A stretch of DNA of 49,916 bases, from positions 1 to 49,916 of the forward strand of contig JAQGBZ010000427.1 in NCBI GenBank assembly GCA_034687125.1, in the 5' to 3' direction. Numbering within the stretch: position 1 is the first letter of the stretch; the number at the start of each line of letters is the position of its first letter. Below the pieces are notes generated by a model that saw only the letters and a list, made by a program, of their open reading frames with translations, had not been told where the DNA came from and did not search any database. The stretch is from Neelides folsomi. Its lineage: Eukaryota; Arthropoda; Collembola; Neelipleona; Neelidae. This document shows positions 37,952 through 49,462 of this stretch, piece by piece. The position numbers were made by a program, and so were the translations under genes.

Positions 37952-40355
37952 ATGAAGTTTGAAGAAGTGATTCCCCTATTTGGGGATTTTGGAAGATATC
38001 AAAAACGAATTTACCTTTTGATCAGTTTGCCAACCATTTGTTGCGCCTTGCACAAATTGGCTTGGGTTTTTCTTGGTGCACAAGTTGAATTCAGGTAAAT
38101 AGCACTTTATTTTATTCCCTACATTATGCATATCTCTCATACCTGATACTCTGATACTGAATATTTATTTTATCATGTTAACTCTAGTGTAAGTTATATT
38201 ACTAAAATGTAATTAATCATACGTAAATTATAAAATTAAAACTTAGTATTTTCGACATTTCAGGTGCAAACTTCCATATGAAGGCTCCGATGCTGAATAT
38301 TCTTTTTCGAACATCTCTTATCCCAACATGAGCTTCCCAATTGACTCAAAAACAGGGGATTTCTCAAAATGTGAACGATATGACGCCAATTTCACGGATG
38401 AATATTTTGAAGGAGGAATCAAAGGAGAATCAGTTTCATGTGGCGGTCAATACATTTATGACAAGTCTAAATATGAAAACAGTGCCGTTACTGAAGTAAA
38501 TTATCCATATACTGATAATACTATACGTTTACACTTCTTACGTTATCATAATCTTACAATTAATATCAATAAGTAAATTATAATAAAATAATAACTATTT
38601 TATATACGGTAAACAATTTAATTTTGTTAATTCAAGTTTATTTTGATTTAAAATAAATTAATAATTTGACTTTTTAGTACAATTTGGTCTGTGACCGTAA
38701 AGATATGCACGCTAATGCTCAAGCTGTGTTCATGTTGGGGATTCTGATCGGATCGATTCTTTTTGGGGATTTGTCGGATCGGTTCGGTCGTCGTCCAATC
38801 TTCTTTTTATCTCTTGTCATCCAAGTCGTGTTTGGAGTCATTGCTGGATTTGCTCCAGATTACTACACATTCATATTAGCAAGGATGGTCGTTGGGTCAA
38901 GTACATCTGGGGTGTTTCTGGTCGGATTTGTTATTGGTAAATAATCAAAAATTTGTTAAAATTGTATAATAATTGGATGTAATTACTTTGTAGTAATAAC
39001 TGATATTTAATAATGAAATAATTAAAAAATATTTGCATGTTTTTAGCAATGGAAATGGTTGGCCCTTCTAAACGAATGATAGCTGGAGTTGTTTGCCAAT
39101 ATTTCTTCACAGCCGGGTTTTTGGTCACCGCCGTGTTCGCATATTTTATCCGAGATTGGCATTATTTGCAACTCGGGCTTTCACTCCCTGGACTTGTTTT
39201 CTTATCTTACTATTGGTTCCTTCCTGAATCCGTCCGTTGGCTCTTGACCCAAGGAAGGAAAGAAGAAGCAATCGTTTATCTCAAAAAAGCCGCCAAGGAA
39301 AACAAAGTCGAAATCCCTGACTCGGTCTACGAGGAGCTAAATGCAGAGAAGAAGGCAGAAACTGTCGGATTGCTCTCAATAGCTAAATACCCGCGACTCC
39401 GTCTCCGGTCAATTAACATCTTTTTCAGTTGGTTCGTCAACTCGGGGGTTTATTACGGACTGTCACTCAACACTTCAAATCTGGGCGGGAATGATTTCAT
39501 CAATTTTGCCATTTCCGGAGCAGTTGAAATTCCCGCGTACACAATACTCCTCTTTTCACTGAACAGAGTTGGGCGAAGGGCGGTTCTCTTTGTTTGCATG
39601 TTGTTGGGCGGGATTTTCATGACAGCTTGTGCAGCAGTGCCTGAAGATTTGAATTATCTTCTCATTTTTTTCTCGATGGTTGGTAAACTTTGCATTACGG
39701 CATCTTATGGAGTCATTTACATCCTCACTGCTGAGAACTTCCCCACTTCGGTCAGAAACGCAGGAGTTGGGGTAAAATAATTTTAATATGTAAAATTATT
39801 TTAATAGTTAAAAGTTATTTTATTATAATTAATATGTTATAAAAAATATATTAAATAAATTTTAAAATAGAATTATTTTAACTTAACAAATTTTGTGTTG
39901 TTAATAGGCAAGTTCTATGTTCGCTCGTGTCGGAGGAATCCTGGCTGGATACATATTACCTTTGGTACATATATTCTCCTTTTTAATTATGATTAATCTC
40001 AGAAAATTGACTAAAGTTGAGTAAATTGGTTCAATAAATAGAAAGATACTTGGAAGCCGTTGCCGCTACTCATCTTTGGAGGGATTTCAATCATTGGTGC
40101 TTTGCTGTCGCTTTTTATTCCTGAAACTTTGGGCAAAAGACTTCCCGAGTCATTAGAAGACGGAGAAAAATTCGGAACGTAATTGAAGTCACATATTAAA
40201 AATAATTAAATAAATATTATAATGAATTATAATCAGGTAAAAGTGAAATTTAAATGTTTCTATTTTACAGAAGTGAGTATGAACCCGATGATATAGAAGA
40301 CAAACAACAAGTTGAATTGAGCACAAAGATCTCAAAAGACATTTCTTTAGAATAA
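37952..40355 (+). CDS. SLC22-family organic cation/anion transporter
   Basis: Seven exons give 545 residues, typical for SLC22: 37952-38094, 38264-38495, 38678-38936, 39047-39771, 39908-39964, 40042-40178 and 40271-40355. TM1 (about 19-41) is followed by the large extracellular loop (about 42-132) with cysteines and N-glycosylation sequons (NIS, NFT). It ends in EYNLVCDR, the SLC22 hallmark. After TM2 comes the MFS loop motif GDLSDRFGRRP (155-165), then PESVRWLLTQGR (271-282) before the large cytosolic loop, NRVGRRAV in the second half, and AENFPTSVRNAGVG, also family-typical. PETLGKRLPES follows the last helix, with an acidic cytosolic tail. It is a plasma-membrane facilitator of organic ions; the substrate cannot be read from sequence. 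Confidence 0.95.
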
Positions 40356-41256
40356 GTTTTTAAAATTAATTAATCATGTTATATTTGCAAGCTTTTAACT
40401 TTTAAAATAATTAAAATTGTTATATCGCTATATAATTTGTATGTATCTGTAAGTCTTTAAGAAACTATTTCAGCTGAAAATATCTCAACTGATTACCCAT
40501 GCCTATAAACTATAAATTAAGTCGCATGCAGATGTGCTGTATGTAAAAACTAAATATAAAAAATGTTAAATATAAGTATGTAATTATGTTGAACATGAAA
40601 CGATCATTTTGATAAATTTACCCTTATGAAACGATATATTTTTCGTTTTTAAGTTAAATTTTCAAGATATTTATATTGTTTTTTCAAATTAAGATAACAA
40701 AATTATGCATTGTTAAGAATTGTACATATTTGTTTATTCACTTTTATAAAGAAAGAAAAATTATCAATTGTTATCTGTAATTTATGTAGTAAATAATTAG
40801 ACCTAAATTAGATATATTAGAAATAAATACAAACTTTTACTAAAATAATGTAATAACCTGCTAACTTATTGTTTTCTCATTTTTAAATAAAAATTCTTAT
40901 CGATTTTAATTGTTCACAGTTCACAACAATACTCAACATGAGTTTGTTAATTTTGTAATTATGTAAATGTATTATTAAAATTAATGATGAAATTGCTTAA
41001 CCTCAACATATTAATTCAATTCTTACAATGACCATATCTAATTAGAAATAATTAATTATAACTGAAGTACAATTATGAATACCTGTAGCTTAACATCTTT
41101 AAAATAAAATTAAAAAATCTTTTATAAAATATATAAAAGATGAAAGGAAAAATTTCAATTCTTAAAATTCCTATTATTTATGAAATATTAGAATATTATA
41201 AATTAATATCTGTATTTACCCAAATCGAGCTTAGGCCCAACTTATTTAACCTATTT
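40356..41256. other. Convergent spacer between SLC22 and HAT1
   Basis: AT-rich 900 bp holding the two 3' UTRs. No further exon or repeat seen. Confidence 0.55.
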
Positions 41257-43428
41257 TTAATTGAATTTCTCGAGTCGTCTGAGAATATATTGATAGTGAG
41301 TGAGGGCGAGTTGGAAATTGCTCTCGAGCTCCGTTTTCCTCGTTGCATCATCAATAAGGGCAGCCTGATCCAATTCCGCATTTGGTTTCCGACTTGTCAT
41401 CCTTTTAATATCAGATTGCTGCTTCTAAAAGCGAAATATAAAAATATTTTATTGTTATTGTTCACCTTTACATTCACAATATATGAATCAATGAACATAT
41501 GTAGAAGAAATTCGTAAGTAAAAGTAATATTACATGGTATGGAATGTTGAGCCTTCTTTTCACATCAAGACGAAATTCTTTCATTTTCTGGTCGTCGTTA
41601 ATATTGAGATGCTTGAGACGAATGATTTCACACATCCTTCTGGCTTGTCGCTGCAAACAATTAAATCATGTATTTATTTGAATAAACAAAATTACTAACT
41701 TAATTTCTTTTAACATAAGTAATGTATAATTTAAGAATTTATTAAAATAACTTTATAATCCCACCTTTGTCATTTTATATTTCTTCAGAGCCTCCTCTTG
41801 CATTTCCTGTGTGAAACCACTTACGACATTCGTCTGTGAAAATGAAGGAAGCTTCATACAATCACGAGCGTCGACGTAATCTCGAAGTCTTTCAAAATCA
41901 TCAGAAGGATCCTCGACTAAAACAGTCATGAAAACCCATTCAATGAGAATATTTGAATATTACAATCTTTGATCGAAAAATCAAGATTGGTAAAAGTCAA
42001 TAACAAATTATCAATAATTCACCTGTGATTTCTTTAACTGTCTGATCAGTTCTTAAGCGATTGTAAATTGTCGACAGAAGCTCAACAGCGAGCCCTTGCC
42101 TTTGAAAAGGAGGCAAAATCAGCATTTGGGCAATTCGTGGTCGAATTCCGTCCGGATATGAATAAAATTCATAAATTGAAGTGAATCCAACAAATGAATA
42201 TCGGGTTTCTCCTTCACAAGTCTTGAACTTCTCATAACTATTCAATCAAATTAAAAAAAACAGTCATTTATTATAATTTTCAATTATTATGCATACAAAT
42301 GATAAATTTTGGTATTAATGAAAGTAAAAGTATTAAATATATGAAAAAAATGAAATGGAAAAGATAAAATGATATTTCTTACATCACAAAGAACTTCCAT
42401 TTGTCATCTTCCACTTCAATGAGTGAGGCTGCATCAATGAACCAAAAAATGAAAGGCTCAAACTTCTTATGATACTCAACGTATTTAGGAACTGAGGCGT
42501 CGCAAAAGTAAATCTCATAAGTTGATTTGTCCCCGTGGCTTCCGTTCATCTTGGACGACGCGTTGGGAATGTCAAAATTGACGGGGCTTTTGAAAGAATG
42601 GACGAGTTCTCCCAATGGACGAAACGTCTTTTCCTTCTCCAGAATTGAACAGAAAGTGTCGAGATTTGATATATGAGTTTCTGGTAATACTTTTTGGAGC
42701 TTCTCCTCGATGTTATCAGGCTAGAAGAATTAATAATTTTCATAATTAATATTCACTTCAATTAAGTTTAAATAAAAGTAAAACAAATCCAAATAATATA
42801 ATTAGTAAACTCCATAAAAAATTAATAATGTTTTGATAAAGACAATGTTAGAATTTTTACTTCAATTCCAGCACTCGGAGGGACCCTCTTCTTGTATTTG
42901 ATTTCAACATAAGGGGTCAAATGTGCGGCTGTGTAATAAATTTTGATTTGAAGCCCTTCATAACCGAAAATGGACTCCCTAAATTAACAAGTAAAAAAGA
43001 CAAATAATTATATTAAATTACAACAGCAAAATGATTCGAGACATTCGAATCACAATTTATTAAGATTTTGATTTTCAATAATGAGACAACTTACGTTTCA
43101 TTAAATATTTGATGACACATTTCAGGTTTAAATGATGATTTTCGGTCTTCCAGATCCATCAGATCACGAACTATTAAGAATCAAATAACGAAATTAGCAT
43201 AATTTCATACATTCAATTCACAATTAAAACTTGTCGACGTGCGTTTGAATACAACTCTATACATGCTCTCTTATAAGTTCATTGCTAATCTCAATTACAT
43301 AGTTCGATTGATCACATTTTAAAAAACTTACCGAGTTTGAATTCGACGACTTCATTTCCATCCGACACGAATTTTTCGAGCCCTTTGAGATCAATGTTCG
43401 CCCCAAAGCCATTAGTATGACCTTCCAT
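41257..43428 (-). CDS. HAT1: Histone acetyltransferase type B catalytic subunit
   Basis: Eight exons give 426 residues (human HAT1 has 419): 43428-43332, 43170-43095, 42978-42861, 42720-42383, 42237-42023, 41916-41765, 41650-41534 and 41424-41257. The N-terminal HAT1 domain includes FGYEGLQIKIYYTAAHLTPY. The GNAT core has YEFYSYPDGIRPRIAQMLIL, then PPFQRQGLAVELLSTIYNR, whose Q-R-Q-G-L-A (255-260) is the acetyl-CoA pyrophosphate loop. ITVEDPSDDFERLRDYVD, straight after, is the strongly conserved HAT1 block. The basic helical C-terminus (RQARRMCEIIRLKHL) matches the family. The enzyme acetylates new histone H4 at K5/K12 with the RbAp46/48 partner before chromatin assembly. All domains appear intact. 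Confidence 0.96.
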
Positions 43429-44896
43429 GACCCACTATCTTTTACAACGCTCAAAGAATAGTTCAAATGCCTAAACCTCCCTCAACAATACAATTGAATC
43501 AAACAATTAGCGAAAAATTCAATTAGTCAATTAGAATCGAAACGAGAGTGAAAAGATGAAATTGCGAATAGAAGAAAGAACTCACGACGTCACGACGGCG
43601 GCATATCATTTCGCGCCTATGTAACTTCAACATCTATCCTCTATACCACACAAGACCAAAGAATTATTCCCTACACAAGCACAAATGAAACTCTTTCTTT
43701 GTCTCCTTTGGTCTATTGACAATATCGATATTAATCATTAAATATTAAACACAAGTGTAAGAATGTAAAAATATTGTCTATATATATTATTTATATTGTT
43801 AACAATTAAATTTGTAAAATGAAAAACACAATGATAGAGGAATGATAGTGTTGAAAATTTGTATTGTAGATTCTATAAAATTTAATTTTAGAGTTTTATG
43901 TTTTTAGTAGATGTTTGCTTAATTTATAAAATTATAAATCTTGATCGTACATTATAGCAAATGACAAACGATCAAGGAATCCTATAAAATTCTCAATTAC
44001 CATTGTTGTAAAATTATAAATATAATTTTTCATTATTTTAGAGAGTTTTGTAATGAGATTTACTCCTTTTGTTAAGCACATTTTAAACCCCTGACCTGAC
44101 TGTCGTGATTTAAATTCTGATAGTAAAAATCAATAATAAAAAATCGTTTGTTGACTTTGTTAGTATAATATTAATAAAGTTTTTAACTTTGAGTCTATAA
44201 AAATGTTACTCATTGAATATTATATATGGGAAATCGGGAATCAAAAAATCAAAAGATTTATGTTATATTTGGTAGCTATACTATGCTAAATATAGAGTAG
44301 TACTAATATATCAGAGTTAAATGTTCCATTGCTTCTTGTAAGTACTTTCTTAGGTGTATTATTATTGTTAGTTATTATTTCCGATTCCTTCCAAACACAA
44401 CCTATACTGTAATGTCTCATTTCATATTAAATTCATGAGATTTCTTATTAATTTGACCAGACATTCTTAACATGCAATACAGCTTTGACAATTTCCTAAG
44501 TCAACTTACCTGAATAACCAAAAGCTAAACTTATAATTAGGTAATAAATTAATGAATGTCTGAAAATTCCAGCTCAAATTCAGTAGACTCCTAGCAAGCA
44601 ATGCAGTAATATGTAAAGTTGAATATTTTTACTAAAAATCATCATTTTATTCACAAATAAACTAAAAGAAAGCCGAAACTATCAATAACCAAGCCAATAA
44701 AATGAAATAAATAAGAATTTGCAACTTATAAAACACTAAATACTGCACCATTTCTCTTCTGATTCGAAGGAGCAATTAAAATCGATTTCTCTCTTCGTCA
44801 TTCAATCTCATTCTGACCTTAATTGAGAGTTAACGTCGTATTTAAGTGAATTGGCGATTGAATTCTTTAATTTGTTTACCATTTAGTAGAGCAATC
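43429..44896. other. Divergent spacer between HAT1 and LITAF
   Basis: 1.5 kb. The HAT1-proximal 200 bp (about 43540-43700) has more CG and looks promoter-like, as does about 44740-44890 before LITAF. The middle is AT-rich and featureless. Confidence 0.5.
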
Positions 44897-45747
44897 ATGG
44901 CGAAAGAAGGAAGTCGCTACGAAGTTGGTCCCAATGAACCTCCTCCGCCGTATTTCCCTTCACCAAATATGCCCCCCACTGGCCCGACTTCTCCGATCCC
45001 GAATAGTAATTTTATCCCAAGTGGTCCGCCTCCTCCCTACATGCATACCCGTAAGGACAAAATTATAATTATTATCCTAATTAATTTTATGATTCATAAA
45101 AGCCTATTCCAATTAAGTCATTATTTAATTTAAATTATTATTCTTAGATGGTGATGGATCCCAACCGCAACAGCAAGTCGTCTTTGTCACTGTCCCGATT
45201 CCTCCGCTCGGTCCGGAATCAATCCAACTGGTCTGTCCTCATTGTCAAGCTAATATTTTGACCTCGGTGAGGAAAGAGCCCGGAGTTAAAGCATGGATTC
45301 TTGGATTTCTCATTGCATTCGTCGGTTGCTGGTGAGTTGCATAAACATGAATCATATTGCGTCAGTTGTGTAAATAATTAATTTTGCCCTTGAATGACAT
45401 CCATGTGCTCATGTGTATTAATTTTTCCCCTCTATAGGTATGGATGTTGCCTTATCCCATGTTGCACGGACGCGTGTCTGGATTCAAAGGTATGTTTTAT
45501 TGTTGTATTACAATATTGTATCGTTGTATTGTATCGAATTACATAATATTTTTTGCATTTAAAAGTAATTTATTTATTACAAGAATGTTCCATACTAAAT
45601 TATTTATTTATTAACAATAGTAAATATAGCAATTTATTGTTTATGGATTAAAATACAAAATGTAATTTTTTATCATTAAAATGGGATTTGTCTGTTTAGC
45701 ACACGTGTCCAAATTGCGAAGGATTCATCGGGGAACACCGAAGCTAA
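44897..45747 (+). CDS. LITAF-domain protein (SIMPLE family)
   Basis: Four exons give 145 residues: 44897-45050, 45148-45331, 45438-45489 and 45700-45747. The N-terminal third is Pro-rich with PPPPYF and PPPPYM, fitting PPxY-type WW-domain ligands (NEDD4-class ubiquitin ligases) in LITAF proteins. The LITAF domain follows: LVCPHCQANILTSV, a hydrophobic membrane-embedded stretch, WILGFLIAFVGCW, a Cys-rich edge YGCCLIPCCTDACLDSKH, and the second zinc knuckle TCPNCEGFIGEHRS at the very end. The two CxxC pairs together bind one zinc, and the hairpin inserts into the cytosolic face of late endosomes and lysosomes. Family members act in endosomal sorting. LITAF genes are often multi-copy in arthropods, so no orthologue is named. 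Confidence 0.95.
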
Positions 45748-46244
45748 AAATTATGCCATTCCTCGATCTGGAGTTGAACAACTCAACTCAATTCAAAAAA
45801 TGAATTTCGGCTTTGACACAAAATTACCAGTGGAATAATTAAAGTATTATGAGTTTTATTCGTAGTCAATTTACAAAATATTTCTTTATTCAATCAATGT
45901 TTCCTAAATAGTTATGAACCAAGCTCTAAAATGAATCCGTTTTTGTTGCGATTCTTAACCGATTTTAATCAATTATATTAGATTTTTTGTCAATAAATTA
46001 AATATTTTAACAGTTGCTGCGTATAATAGTGATATTTATTATAGATCTAAATTGTCATTACTTTTAAATGATCTTTATTGTATTAATATTTTAAACAAAT
46101 ATTGTAAATAAATTCTAACATCATAAGATTTTTATTCAATAATTTTCAAAGATTTTTAAACATATATTGGAGAATTATATAATCTCAGATTCTTTTCTAA
46201 AGGTGAATAAATAGCAGATTGTGTAATTTAATTTATTGTGGAAA
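45748..46244. other. Convergent spacer between LITAF and astacin
   Basis: About 500 bp of AT-rich 3' flanking sequence. Nothing else recognised. Confidence 0.55.
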
Positions 46245-47694
46245 TTAACAATACATTGCCGCAAGTTTAGCTTTATCGAATGCAGTCAATTTACTTGAAG
46301 GTCCAACGGGAGTTCCATTCTAAATTAAAAATTTTTAGTATAAAAATTTAATTATTTTTTAATTTCATACTTTAGCGGAAATTGTTTTTTGTCCATTCTT
46401 GGAAAATGCCGTGCTTCCATAATGCATAATGCTCGAATAATCATAAGGAATACTAAATGTCGGAATGTCTCTGACTTCAAAGTTGTGCGCTTTTCCTAAA
46501 AGCATAAAAATTGAATTTTATGATAAAATGCAAATTCAAGATTAATTTTATTTTCTCGCTTACAATTTTTTAATTATACTTGAGTTGAGTGGAAATTTTT
46601 TATGTATCGTTTTTATCATGAATCATATTTATAAAATATGTAATAAATAACATTAACAATTATTCTCAACCTGGTTGGATATTGTCCCATGATATATCCA
46701 CATAGTATTTCCTATCTGGCCGACATTGTTCGTGCTCAAATCCAAGTGCATGTATAGCTTCATGCATAATAATGTCGTGGTAAATACATCCTGGCTCCAA
46801 GTTTAAAATCTTAATTATAATAAAATAATTAATAAGCGTTATTTAGTAAATTAACTAGATATTAAACACGGTAAGCTATTGGATCTAAACATTATCGACT
46901 ACATAGGTAAGGTTATACAAGTAAAGTTAAGTAAAGTTATTGACCTGTTGACCTCCAATTTTTCCAACGTATGACCAACAACCAGATCCAGTAGGTCCCT
47001 TTCTAATAAACACATAATCCCCAGTGGGAGTATATTGTGGTGGCCAGAGTCCTATCGCAATACAGTCAAGTACGTGAAGATCGTAAAGAGCATTGTTGAT
47101 CTTAAGATTTTCACTCGGACCTGGAAATGTTTTTAAGATATTTAATAAAATAATTCACTATTTGTTTTATTAAATAGCTAAAGTAATTGAGTTAACACTA
47201 AAGTGAAATATAAATACTTACTGAAAGAAGGATCAATTTGCATGTACAAGTTGCCGTTGGGCCATTTTCGACTTTGATAATTTCGGGAAGTTTTTGAATG
47301 AGAAGCATCAACGTCACAACTCATTGGTGATGGGTTTTGGAGATTTCTCAATCCTGTTTAATTTTAGAATATAATATATGAAAAATAGCAAATTGATTAT
47401 AGGGATAAAAGTTACAGTAAATATGTCAATCTTAATTTATTAATCTTTAAATAAATCTTTAATAAATCTTTTAAAAAAATGTTATGTTTAAATTACAGAT
47501 ACATTAAAAAAGATTTTAAAGGAAAATTGAATTATTATACTATTTCCATAAGTAGTATTTAATGCTTTAGGTGGTTCTAAGAGATATTTAAATTCGATAT
47601 CATCAACTTCGTCAGTGTCTTTGATTGCAGCAATTTGTGAATTTCCAATGAAAACGCTGAATAGCAAAATTCGAATTATCCCTGAAAAAAACAT
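46245..47694 (-). CDS. Astacin-family (M12A) zinc metalloprotease, secreted
   Basis: Six exons give 266 residues: 47694-47541, 47353-47222, 47120-46945, 46809-46671, 46495-46371 and 46319-46245. A signal peptide (MFFSGIIRILLFSVFIGNSQ) and a propeptide of about 65 residues precede the catalytic start RKWPNGNLYMQIDPSF. DYVFIRKGPTGSGCWSYVG contains the conserved G-C-W-S. The zinc site is HEAIHALGFEHEQCRPDR, with H170, E171, H174 and H180. The Met-turn SSIMHYGSTAFS supplies the Tyr ligand, and AMYC is the standard domain end. All catalytic residues are present, so it should be active after propeptide removal. No EGF, CUB or ShK domain follows; it is the minimal digestive- or hatching-type architecture. 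Confidence 0.95.
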
Positions 47695-48340
47695 TTTGAA
47701 TTTTTGACTTTGCAAAGATGCAAAGAATGCTAGAATCAATTCAAGAAAAAACTAAAACTATTTTTATTGTCATTAAATATTTTATACTTTGAGTGATGAA
47801 TAAAGTCAGTAGCACGAAAATCAATTAATATAACAGAAAATGGACTGGGGAATAAAATAATCCATAATTTTATCATAATTATTATTAGGTATAATAGGTG
47901 TTGTAACAAATGCAATAATTCTAATGTAAATTCACACTTGAAATTCTGGTTAAAAAAATTGCAAAATTTCATTTTTTAAATCTTTTATATACCAAACATG
48001 AATACATAGCATGCATTATGCATTATGCATTATGTAGTTACAAGTAAGAATCCAAGGTCAAAAAGGGTTTCTTTTGGTGGCATGCGTTTTGAAAAGACAT
48101 ATTTATACAAAAATTATAAAAAAGCTTACAATTAGAATAATTTTTTATTTCAATTCGGTTGTAGCATACAATTAATAATTCATTTTGAGCCATACCAATT
48201 AACTATAAAAATATGTAAAATGTATTATATTAAACTGTACTAACTTATATGTATACCTAAGTACAGCGTGTTTATTTTGTACCTTTCTTTTTTAAATTCT
48301 TAATCGCTAATAGATCCAAAAATGTGGATCTAATCTAAGT
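47695..48340. other. Spacer upstream of astacin
   Basis: AT-rich, and includes the astacin promoter and the ATGCATT short repeat at 48011-48034. No exon recognised. Confidence 0.5.
48011..48034. repeat. ATGCATT tandem microsatellite
   Basis: Three full ATGCATT units plus ATG in perfect tandem, upstream of the astacin gene. Confidence 0.9.
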
Positions 48341-48344
48341 CTAA

Positions 48345-48477
48345 ATCTACGGCCGTAGATCGGGGGGTCCAAGGGGTCAATCTAAATCTAAATCTACGAG
48401 TGTAGATTGGGGCCCAATTTACAATCTAAAGATCCAATCTATAAATGTCTATAGATTGAGAAAAAAATTTTTTCTCA
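48345..48477. repeat. Cluster of four inverted repeats (hairpins)
   Basis: Within 133 bp: the perfect 16 bp palindrome ATCTACGGCCGTAGAT (48345-48360); AATCTAC with a 4 bp loop and GTAGATT (48391-48408); CAATCTAT with an 8 bp loop and ATAGATTG (48435-48458); and the 21 bp near-palindrome TGAGAAAAAA/TTTTTTCTCA (48457-48477). AATCTA words also repeat in direct orientation between them. It may be one end of a decayed repeat element or a structured RNA or DNA site; no target duplication was found. Confidence 0.75.
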
Positions 48478-48778
48478 AAAATTTTAAGTTCTTCGATAAA
48501 ACAACGGCTGTGCAGCATTAATGCTTATTATTTTAATGATTCTTCCTCTCTCATTCATGCAAAATCAATTTTGTTCATTTTTCTCATTATTTTCCTCTTA
48601 TCTAATCTAAATGGTTTTTTATAAATTTTAACTATAATTAAATACAAAACCTAAATAAAAACTATTTCTTTGAAATAAGTTTAATTAACATGAAATTGTT
48701 GTGGTTAAATATGGTTAAAATTTCTTTTTCTATTTTATTCCGCCTCCGGCATTTACGTTTTGTTTGAATAATGTTTCA

Positions 48779-49047
48779 ACATGGTGCGACCCATGGTTCA
48801 CATGGTGCAAAGTGGTGCGGTTTTCGTGTCCATGGTTCACATGGAGAGAACCATGGTGTTTTATGGTTTATTTTTAGGAATTTTTCCATGGTTCGGTGAC
48901 CCATAATTCTGCATGGTTTTTCATGGTGAAACCATGGTTCATGGCTTCTGACATATGAAAATTAACATTAAAAGAACCATGGTTCTGGGAAAAAACCATG
49001 GTGCTGAATGGAAAACCATGGAAAACCCATGGTGACCCATGGTTTGC
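48779..49047. repeat. CCATGG-rich repeat tract, probable MITE relative
   Basis: About 270 bp with dense ACCATGGTT, CCCATGG and ACATGGTG words in both orientations, a vocabulary shared with the element at 24265-24808 but with different flanking arms. It ends next to a GCTAGCCG direct repeat (about 49051-49068) and abuts the ankyrin pseudogene. I could not fix terminal repeats or a target duplication. Confidence 0.6.
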
Positions 49048-49065
49048 AGGCTAGCCGAATGCTAG

Positions 49066-49462
49066 CCGGCATTTCTTTATTCGGGTTTCTTGCATTAACA
49101 TTTGCATCTTTTAATATTAAATATTTAACCATAATTGAGTTTTTAGTCGCAATTGCTAAATGCAAGGGATTCCAATCATTTTTACCAACAGAGTTAATTT
49201 CAGCTCCATTTTCTATTAAAAACTAGGCTATTTCATTATGTCCTTTATCTATTGCAAAGTGCAAAGCATTCCAACCATCTTCATTTATTGAATTAATTTC
49301 ATTTTCATTTGTTAACAATTTAACAATTTCAAGATTTCCATCAAAAGACGCCATGTGCAATGGTGACCAATTTTTCAGATTATATACGTTTATTTCAACT
49401 CCTTTCTCAATATCTATACTTTCAAGTAAGTTTACAATATCTATATTCTTTGATTTAACTAC
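49066..49462 (-). pseudogene. Ankyrin-repeat protein pseudogene
   Basis: Read on the minus strand from about 49462, the frame shows consecutive ankyrin repeats: NWSPLHMASFDGNLEIVKLL, DGWNALHFAIDKGHNEIA, then a TAG stop at 49223-49225, then FLIENGAEINSVGKNDWNPL, HLAIATKNSIMVKYLI and DANVNARNPNKEMPA. Each has the TPLH-like turn and the GxxEIVKxLL helix. The nonsense codon sits where a Lys or Gln is normal in the second helix, and no start codon or splice site is evident at either end. The 3' end runs into the CCATGG-rich tract and the 5' end into transposase sequence. It is a dead fragment of a multi-ankyrin gene; origin, host or bacterial, is unknown. Confidence 0.8.
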
